Positions 55,653 to 64,000 of a stretch of 64,000 bases of DNA are shown here, piece by piece (positions within the stretch are counted from its first letter, which is position 1; each line of letters starts with the position of its first letter). The stretch is taken from assembly GCA_947685225.1 (NCBI GenBank), contig CANTUV010000011.1:65398501-65462500 (forward strand). The letters are read 5' to 3'. The notes under the pieces are model-generated. The model did no database searches. It was not told where the DNA came from and worked only from the letters and a program-made list of their open reading frames with translations. Source of the DNA: Garcia nutans (lineage: Eukaryota > Streptophyta > Magnoliopsida > Malpighiales > Euphorbiaceae). Both the position numbers and the translations under genes were made by a program.

Positions 55653-58600
55653 GAATGAGAGAAGTTAAGAATATATCACCTCATCACCTTCAATTGGGTT
55701 TTTTGAAGTTAAACCCTAACTCTCCATAGCCAACAAGTTCTTGAAGGATTCTACAAAAATGGCAGTTTCTATTGAGCAAGAAAACAGACCGCCATTGACC
55801 GCATTTCACATGACATTCATACATAGTTTGATGCCTGCTCAAGATCCTTTTGCAAGTCTGAGTTGTTCTTGATTGCTGATTGCTTCTGTAACTTTAGAAT
55901 TAGAACTATATTTCGAATCCATCCTGAGTTTTCCTTTTTTCCGTGGAAGAAAGAATCAATTTTAATTTTATTATCCAGAAAAATATGTAATTATAATTAG
56001 TGGAAAAATGAGTCAATTTTATTTTTATTACTCAAAAAAATATATAATTATTTTTTATACAACTTATTTTTTTAGAGTATAGTCGAATAGGATAATAAGG
56101 ATGGTAATTTTTTTTAAATTTTAACGTAATTATATATTTAAAATTTAAATTTAAAATTTTTAATTAAATTAAAATAAATTTTTACTAACTAATTTATATA
56201 TAATATATAAAAATATATAATTATTATTAAATTATGTTATAGTGCCCTATAATAAATTTTATTTAAAATTAAAGTAGAAGCGAATTCTCAATCAACAACT
56301 TTGATTGATAAAAACTAACCATTAATATACCTATTTTTTTAATGATTTAGCCTACGACTAGTAAAATTTACTTTCACTTTTTGGAAAGTAATTTAAAGTT
56401 ATTGATATTAAGAACATACACTTTATTCCCATTATGCTTAATTAATTGTAATTAATTCCTCATCTCTTAAATCAAATAATATTTTAATTATTTACACATT
56501 AAAAAAAATAAAAAGTTCAAAACCAAAAAGGGTAAAAAATCTTGATTATGTCATTTTATCTCATCACCCTAAAATAATACTTCCAAGCATTATAGGACGG
56601 CACAGAAATAATCATAGCTAAGTTGAAAAAAATAATAAAAAGCCAAATAGTTTTCTAACTCAAGTTTTTGGTCTGAAATATGTACAAGAAAAAAAGTAAA
56701 TAGTAAAAAAATTAATTTCTTTTAGGAAGGAAATTACTTTTATAAATCAAATAATAAAGCATCCACAATAAAAACAAAGGGTGAATTTAGCCCTCACATT
56801 CTAATTCTGACAAAAAATGAGCAATTTTAACTAATAAATGAGCTATTATATTCGCGGAATTATGAAAAAAAATTCTTATTTTCGATATTACAGAGTTACG
56901 ATTTTTTGTAATGGACATAAAATTAAAATTGAAATTTTTGATCTTTCTAAGAATATTTTTAATAAAATAATAAAATGACAAACCCCATATAATAATTAAT
57001 TAAAATTAGAATCACCCTTTTATTACAGGTTGTAAAACTCAACTATAAAGATAAAAAATAAAAATAAAAAACAAGAATTGCTTGCACGGTTGACCCATTG
57101 GCTGCAAAATGTGGAATTGGACCCACTACCATGTGAGCCATGTGTAAGACAGTGATGCTTCTTATAATAACAACTATTCTTAATTTCAACAAATTATATG
57201 TTTTTTATTTGTGAATAATGAGAAATTATATTGTAGAATATATGAATATATATATATATATATATATCGAGTAAGGTTAATTATATAGTAATTATTATTG
57301 TGATTTGATGATATTGTATGAAAAATGTTAAAAAATGTCATATTGACACGCTATAAACAGTAATAAATATTTTATTTTTATAAAAATTCATACAATAATT
57401 TTATAATAAATGCATTTTTTAAATATTTTAAAAAAAATTATTATTATTTAAAAAGTATTAATATAACACCCCTTAACAGAAACCGTATTATATAATAATT
57501 AAAAAAAAAAGGATAAGGTACTATTAGTTCATGTGGTTATCATCAATTGTCTTTTTTCTCTTCTAACGGAACAAAAAACCCTACTTATTGTTTAATCTCT
57601 TGTCTTACTTAATTAACTTGAAATTACCTTCTTTTTTTTTTCATGCTCAATTATTGCCTTATTATTCTTCAAAAACTAAGTCCACGAATCAGATTTTCAT
57701 TGGTTTATTTTTTAAAAAAAATTTTAGCCACTTCAATTTTAAAACTATGCCTTGTTCAATGTGTGATGCTCAATGGCTTACAAGAAATGTATTATATATT
57801 CTATAAAAAAAAAATGTAATATATAATTTATATATATGTATATATATATATATATACAAAGTTGAAGAAGACATATTAACGAAGCCTACAAATACTTTGA
57901 TTGATAAGTACATGTTTCTGTACATATAAATAATTTTATTTTTCTTGTTCTTTCTTTGTTATTCCTTTTCCAAAGCAAAACAGCCAACACAACTTTTTTT
58001 TAAGTATCACTATAGAGTAAAAGACTACTATTCTTAGTCTATTATTTAGAAAATTATATACTTTATCTCTAAAATATATCTCAATTGCAGCCAATATTTC
58101 ATTCTAAATCAAAGAAAAATACCTATTGTACTCGATTTTACCATCATATACAAATATTCATGTAATGTTATGAAAAAGTTAAACTTTATTAACTTAACCG
58201 GATATGAGTTTGAATAACCTTGAATATAAGTAGAGTGATATCAGAATCTCACTCTATTGAATTAGATGCATAATCAGTAATTCTAAAAAAAGAACAAGCA
58301 CGCTGATTCACTAGTCAAATACAATAATGTATTTTAATTAATAATTAGATTTGCAACAAAGACAAACAAAATTAGAATTAAAAAATGAATATGAAATTTA
58401 TGAAGGGAAGGCCTACCATTCATCCAGATCAAGAAGGCAACATAAGAAAAGATGAGGTGAGAAGTAGAACTTCATAGACGTAAAACTGGAAAAAAGATTA
58501 ATCAAATATGTATAATTGATAGAGCCAAAACAAAACAAAGTAACAAAATGGATATTAAACATTAAATTCTAACATTTCATTTTAAATTTTAAATTTTATT

Positions 58601-58882
58601 GAATTATTATTATTAGACTGCCACATGGAGTAACAAATTAGAAGAACTGTATACTCTTTATGTCATGGACCCTCAAAACATCTTTACATAAATTTTCTTT
58701 TTCTTTATTTCCTTTTCTTTTTTATAGATTTTAAAAAAAATAAAATTTAAAATAAAATAACATAAAATTATGCAAGAATCATAAAAGCTATATCATTACC
58801 TTCCCCTCTATTTTATGTGCCAACAACTCAACAAATTTTTTGCAGTTCTTTAACTTTCAAAGCTATACTAACCTTCTTCTTC
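55359..58882. other. Intergenic DNA upstream of the ERF gene
   Basis: An (ATT)n tract lies at about 55612-55652. A telo-box-like AAACCCTAA occurs near 55710, and a short ORF follows (listed separately). From about 56.0 kb the DNA is AT-rich with no exon; (TA)n tracts lie at about 57248-57267 and 57840-57856. The last part holds the ERF promoter. Confidence 0.4.
55759..55872 (+). other. Short ORF, 37 codons, after a telo-box-like motif
   Basis: ATG 55759 to TGA 55872 encodes a peptide starting MAVSIEQENRPPLTAFHMTF and ending FASLSCS. The composition looks more like coding DNA than the flanks, and the leader-like sequence with AAACCCTAA about 50 bp upstream resembles a plant 5' UTR. It may be a small gene, the first exon of a lost gene, or chance. 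No family is recognised. Confidence 0.25.
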
Positions 58883-59695
58883 ATGGAAAAAGAACATATC
58901 AACCTAGATATTGATGCTTATGACAATCTCCTTACCTCATCTTCCACCATAACTACTTGCTCTGTTTCCTCTGTTATAAGAAAAGCTAATCAAGATTATG
59001 AAAATGGCAATGGGGTTAGGAGAAAACAAAAGATTGGTGAAGACAATAATATGCACTCAACTACTTGCTCTGTTTCCTCTGTTTCAAGAAAAGCTAATCA
59101 AGAATCTGAAAATGGCGGTAATGGGGTTAGGATAAAACAGAGGATTATTGAAGATGAGAATAATAATAAGCACCCAACATATAGAGGAGTAAGAAAGAGA
59201 AGTTGGGGCAAATGGGTATCTGAAATTCGAGAGCCAAGAAAGAAATCAAGAATTTGGCTTGGTACATACCCAACGGCAGAAATGGCAGCTCGAGCTCATG
59301 ATGTTGCATCTTTAGCAATCAAAGGAAGTTCAGCTTTTCTTAATTTCCCTGAACTAGTCCATGAACTTCCTCGACCGCTCACCAAGTCTCCTAAAGATAT
59401 TCAAGCTGCCGCTGCCAAGGCAGCAGCAGCAGCAACTTCAGCTTTGTCGACACCTTCCCAATTAGCTGAAACAGAGCAACTATCAACCAGCTTGGAATTG
59501 GACAACAGTACACAAGATTCAACAAGCTCTCTTTCCATTGATTCTGATGATACATTGTTTGACTTGCCTGATCTATTCATCGGCGGTGTTGATCATAGAA
59601 ATGCTTTTTGCCATTATTCTTCTCCTTCATGGCAGCTCTGTGCAGCAGATACTGGTTTCAGACTAGAAGAGCCATACTTATGGGAGTACTATTAG
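58883..59695 (+). CDS. AP2/ERF transcription factor, DREB A-4 (TINY-like)
   Basis: A single exon of 270 residues. The first ATG in frame is 58883 (MEKEHINLDIDAYDN); the frame is open further upstream but without an ATG. The AP2 domain spans about residues 100-157: TYRGVRKRSWGKWVSEIREP, then RIWLGTYPTAEMAARAHDVA and GSSAFLNFPE. The valine and the absence of the ERF-type Ala/Asp pair favour the DREB A-4 (TINY/ERF034-043) group; Arabidopsis At3g60490 (ERF035) is a recalled relative. An Ala-rich stretch (AAAAKAAAAA) and an acidic C-terminus (SDDTLFDLPDLF, ending LWEYY) follow. It would bind DRE/CRT-type elements in the nucleus. Its N-terminus carries an unusual tandem duplication of 36 residues. 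Confidence 0.92.
   Translation: MEKEHINLDIDAYDNLLTSSSTITTCSVSSVIRKANQDYENGNGVRRKQKIGEDNNMHSTTCSVSSVSRKANQESENGGNGVRIKQRIIEDENNNKHPTYRGVRKRSWGKWVSEIREPRKKSRIWLGTYPTAEMAARAHDVASLAIKGSSAFLNFPELVHELPRPLTKSPKDIQAAAAKAAAAATSALSTPSQLAETEQLSTSLELDNSTQDSTSSLSIDSDDTLFDLPDLFIGGVDHRNAFCHYSSPSWQLCAADTGFRLEEPYLWEYY
58952..59170 (+). repeat. Tandem 108-bp duplication within the ERF coding sequence
   Basis: Two in-frame units start ACTACTTGCTCTGTTTCCTC at 58952 and 59060. Their products, TTCSVSSVIRKANQDYENGN and TTCSVSSVSRKANQESENGG, are very similar. The unit ends just before the AP2 domain. Confidence 0.85.
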
Positions 59696-62600
59696 AGATT
59701 TTTTTTTTAAAGAAAATACATTTTGACACTAAAGTATATAAATAATAACTTTAATTAGAAAAAAATTCGTTTGTTATAGTAATTAGCCAGTAGAACCCAG
59801 TTGGGAAAATTTAGTCTGAATTTGAATCTGAATTCAATTAATTAGTGTGTGTCCTAACTGGGAATTGTAGAAAACGATTACATTCCCTGCACTTTGCTGT
59901 TGTAGGTGAGAACAGAGCACAATCAATAAAGATCATAAAAAAAATGACAGTTCTCTTTACCTGTAAATTGTAATGTATATATGTGTGATTTTACATATTA
60001 TTATCATGTATATATGCAATTATTTAGCAAATTTTGTTTAAAATTAGGTTTTTTTTTAATTCATTTTTTTGTTGTTTCTTGGTGGGTTTTAATAAATTGA
60101 AAAACATTCTTGTTAGTGTATATTTAGATACTAAAAATTTCAATAAAAGAAAAAGTTTAATGAAATTGACTTTAAAGTTTAGTTTTAAAGTATCCCACCA
60201 TTATGCTAAAAAAAAAATATCCCACCATGTTAAGTTTAGATATAGTCTTGTTCTTCTATCAATTTTTGGTAGAAAAAGAGACTCATAGGTTGAATTTGCA
60301 TCATATGGCAATTATGTGCTTGGAACCTTTTTATTTTTTTTCCTTTTTTCTTTTTCTTTATCTTCGTATCTTTCTTTCTTTATTTATTTTTTCTTCTTTT
60401 TTATTTTTTCCTTTATATAAAAAAAATGGAGGAATTGCAAATAAATTCCCCATATTTTTGCAAAAATACAATCAGTCATTAAAAAATTTCCAAACTTAAT
60501 TGTCAACGAAAATTTTTCCCTTGAAAGTGAGTTTAAATAATTGGTTTCAAAGAATTTCTTGTATAATTAAACCAATTTTTTTAAAAAGAAAACTAATATA
60601 TATTTTCACATTAAATCAATTAATGTGCTATATAGAGGAAGATCTAGCTTGGTGGAATATATTTGGAAACATATATCACTTTTTTCCTTGCATGATTAGG
60701 CCAAATAAACCAATATAAGATTCCTAAGGTGTGTGGACATGTATGTAGGCAACCAAGAAGGTGACAACACCATCTAACTAATGTTATTATTATTATTATT
60801 ATTGTTGAAAGGTTTTTTTTTTCTTTAGCTAAGTGTCATCAATTTAAAAAAAAAAAAAACAAAAGCCAAAGGGCCCTTTTATATTGTTATCCCTCCATCG
60901 AAAGTTTGAAACTCACCTTATTGAGTCCATTAATTAATGTCCTATTTAGTGACTATTGACCTCACTCTCTATGATCAATATTTATCTCCTCGTTCAATTT
61001 TCTATTTCTCCATCGTTGTCTTTACGTTTCCTCTACTTATTGGCCAAATTTTCTAGAAAAGGAACAAAAGTCTTCTCTCTCTCTCTCTCTTTTTTTTTTT
61101 TTTATTTTATAAAATCAATGTCGCTCCAAGGCTTAATTAATTAATTACAAATTTATACTTCACCTATTTCAAATGGTTAATTTATTTTTTTATTTATCTT
61201 AAATAATAATTTATTTATTATTTTAATAAATGAATTGATATATTAAATTTTTATAATATTTTTATTCGATATTATTTATTAAAAATATTTCATAATAAAA
61301 TAAAAATATAATAAGAATATATATATATATTTTTAATAAAAATAATTAATTTTTTAATCTTTATAAAATGAAAAATAGACCCTAAATTACTTGATTAATC
61401 ATCTCTTTTGATATGCATTAATATACACATTAATCAGTAGACATTTTTTAATGATTTAACAATTTTTAATGAATTATGTATACATAAAAAAAAGAGCATC
61501 GATGCAATAATATTATGACATGAGATTACGGGTTTAAATCATAAAAATATCTCATTCTTTAATTTCATAAGTCTAATTCTTTTATATTCCTGTATATTAC
61601 AAAAATATTCCTGTATTAAAATGATTTATATATATATATACTGAGTTATAATTTAATAATAAATATATATATTTTTTAAATAATAGATATATAATTAATT
61701 TTTTCATTTTTCAGCTGAATTTGTACTTAGTTTTTTTTTAATTTAAGAAGGTAATTTAAAAAATTAACAGTGTATATTTTGATATACTACTATATGATTT
61801 TAATTGAGAAGAGAAAAAAAATGAGAAAAAGAAAAGAAGCATGAATTTAATTATTACAAATGTGGTTTTAGTTGAAAGAATTAGAATTGTAAGGCTTGAT
61901 TTGTTAAATTTCAAAACTTGGAGGACTAAGGCAACAAGCTAAAATTTTTTACTAACCAACACGTCACTCCACATCATTTTCTTTTTTTTGGTATTTGAAA
62001 ACTAATAATTAGGACACTAATCGTGCAAGCTGTTAAAGGTTAGGTTTCGAACAACGTCCGGTCTATGCTGGGCTCCACTCAACTTAAAAATTATTAAATT
62101 TTTGTTTCTTTAATTTTTATATATTTCTTTCATTTCATTTTACCTTTATTTTTTTTTTCTGAAAATAAAGAATATTTATTGTCAAATAACAAATAAGAGG
62201 AAATGTTAATGGATGTTATCTTGACACATTTTAAATAATAATAAATATTATATTTTTTTATTATAATTTAATTATTTTTTGTAATTTATGTAATTTTTTC
62301 ATTTTAATTATCTTAAAAAAATTATAAATTTTAATAAAAATAAGACATATTCCAATAAATTCTCTCTTATTTATGATTGAAGTTCTGAGACAAATTCTCT
62401 CTTTGCTTTAACAAACTCATTTTTTCTTTGTTTTCAATTCTAGATCTAAGGCTGTTAATGATTTTTTATTTTTGGTCAGTCATAATTCTAAATCTTTATT
62501 CATTTTTCCCTGATTTCCTATAGTTTATCTTATTTTTTCATTTTTTTTCACCTTTTTTTTGTAATAGCAGCTTAATTTATCGTCATTTCGTTACATTTTT

Positions 62601-64000
62601 TCTATTATCTTTTTGTGAACCTCTTTCTATAAAGTATATATATATTTTTTGAAGGATGGTTTTTTTTTATCTTCTTTAATGTAACTATATCTTGCTCTCT
62701 ATTTTGGACAAAGATTTATGATTATCTCAATGTTCTTGAAATTTTGTTCAAAGAAGATTATAATATTCTCATATAATTTTTGTCAAACAAAATCATTGAA
62801 TTTGAATATCAGTGTAATTTTTTTCATTGGCTTATCTTACTTGGTTTAAGTCGCTATTTTTTTCAGTTTAGGTCAAATTTTGCAGGAGATTTTTTTTTGG
62901 TGCTTTAGACGTAATTTGGAGCTGCTTCTATTTTTTTTTTTTTGTCTCTTGGATGGTTTTCCAAACCATCTTTTTAAGTTGCCATCTAATGCTCTATTTT
63001 CTTTGTTTTATTGAATGAAGATTTGGTAAAAAAAAAAAAAACCTGTTAAGAGGACCCACAAATAAGTAATATATATTGATATGGACCCACAATTTCAAAA
63101 TACTTAATTACAATCAACTATATGGATTAGCTATGAATGGTTGAGATTTAATAGATTGAATCCTATGGTTAATATATGTTGCTAAAGTCATGTAGGTGCA
63201 GGGACTAGGGCTCTATCTCTTTACTAACTATTAGCATGTGCGAATTAACCTTTTTGCTTGGCCTCGGCTTGCCACCATACCCTGAAACAAGTTATAATCT
63301 AAACCAAAATAAAATTAAGATAGTAAAAAAAATTTTAAATAAATAAAATATCAAGGCATAACTTCTTTTTTTTTTTTCAAAGGTTTAAATTCCGGAAATA
63401 TATTTTGTGGGAGTTTAAATTTGTGATTTTTTTTTAGTGGGTTGGGTCGTTAGTCGGCTGGACCAACCCCAGCGGATTTTTATAAATAGTAAAATTATAT
63501 AATATATTTTGAAACCTTTTCATATTAATATTAAAATAAAATTCTTAGATCAACGCAATCAAGAATAATGAAAAAAATAAATGATGGAAATACAACATAT
63601 AATCTCTTAAATTTGGAGAGAAAATAGTATTAATTATTATCATATTAATTTACATAAAGTATCAAATTGAATCTCTTCTATATGTGAAGTTATTTGTAAA
63701 AATTGAAAAATAATTTTACCATCACAGCCAATCTGCGCATATAGCATTGTACACAAATTTGTTCCCAAATCATGACGTGTTACATCAAATTTCAAGCTCG
63801 ATAGTACTGAGCCACCCATTTAGAGCAAATGCATTAAATATATTTTAACAATTATATAATACTTAGCCCGTCCTAAATTAATATACTTTTTGTTTTATAA
63901 AAATTAAAATAATTGATTGTTTTATTATGAATATGAATCTATATGTTTATTTTATTTTATTTTTATTTTTAGTACAATATAGATTTATTTCATATTTTAA
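59696..64000. other. AT-rich intergenic DNA to the window end
   Basis: The ERF 3' UTR is followed by DNA with many A, T and pyrimidine runs and no exon. Possible MITE remnants with CTATTTCAAATGG-type ends occur near 61160-61380, and a truncated one (CCGTCCTAAATTAATATACT) starts near 63869. At 62440-63050 there is T-rich DNA with a terminal A run that may be an old retroposed fragment, but no source gene was recognised. Confidence 0.4.

Noticed and set aside
60034..61144. Phe-rich plus-strand frames downstream of the ERF gene
   Set aside because: Translation of poly(T) and pyrimidine tracts; no codon structure.
1..64000. CRISPR array, operon-like cluster or phage-type system
   Set aside because: The DNA is plant nuclear sequence; no regularly spaced repeats with unique spacers and no polycistronic layout were seen.

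Overview
The window is nuclear DNA of a flowering plant, almost certainly a eudicot. It is strongly AT-rich, its genes carry short GT-AG introns, and it is full of LTR retrotransposons, hAT and foldback elements, MITEs and AT microsatellites. The protein families (DUF247, DUO1-type R2R3-MYB, DREB-type AP2/ERF, plant TIM21, MULE-derived SWIM protein) are plant families. I cannot name the species.

Layout. 1-17.4 kb is a worn, locally duplicated region. It holds two tandem DUF247 genes, both broken by different lesions, three decayed copies of one small gene of unknown function, a SINE, a 588-bp MITE and a 1.4-kb foldback element whose empty site survives in a neighbouring duplicate. 17.9-32.8 kb is a compact block of five intact-looking genes: TIM21-like (-), a domesticated Mutator transposase with a SWIM zinc finger (+), DUO1 (+), a small unknown gene (-) and a phosphoglycerate-mutase-like histidine phosphatase (-). 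TIM21 and the SWIM gene are divergent and share a promoter region.

33.6-41.9 kb is one RRM-like gene (-) wrecked by two LTR retrotransposons: a degenerate gag-only element inside exon 2, and a young 4.7-kb Copia element 13 bp upstream of the ATG. 42-45.7 kb is AT-rich repeat with a large palindrome. 46.5-49.3 kb is a type-I DnaJ/HSP40 gene whose farnesylation tail is out of frame. 51.5-55.4 kb is a complete but dead hAT transposon with an 8-bp target duplication. 58.9-59.7 kb is a DREB/TINY-like AP2/ERF gene. The rest is intergenic.

How the genes relate: this is a eukaryotic chromosome, so there are no operons. The order DUF247 - DUO1 - histidine phosphatase - ERF resembles what I recall of Arabidopsis chromosome 3 (about At3g60420-At3g60490). 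DUO1 carries a miR159-like site in its coding region and paired AACCG motifs upstream. I found no CRISPR, no operon-like system and no clearly new biological system. The most unusual things are the doubly hit RRM gene, the near-identical LTRs on a Copia element with three coding lesions, and the natural empty/filled-site pair for the foldback element. All exon coordinates were read by eye from splice signals and frame.
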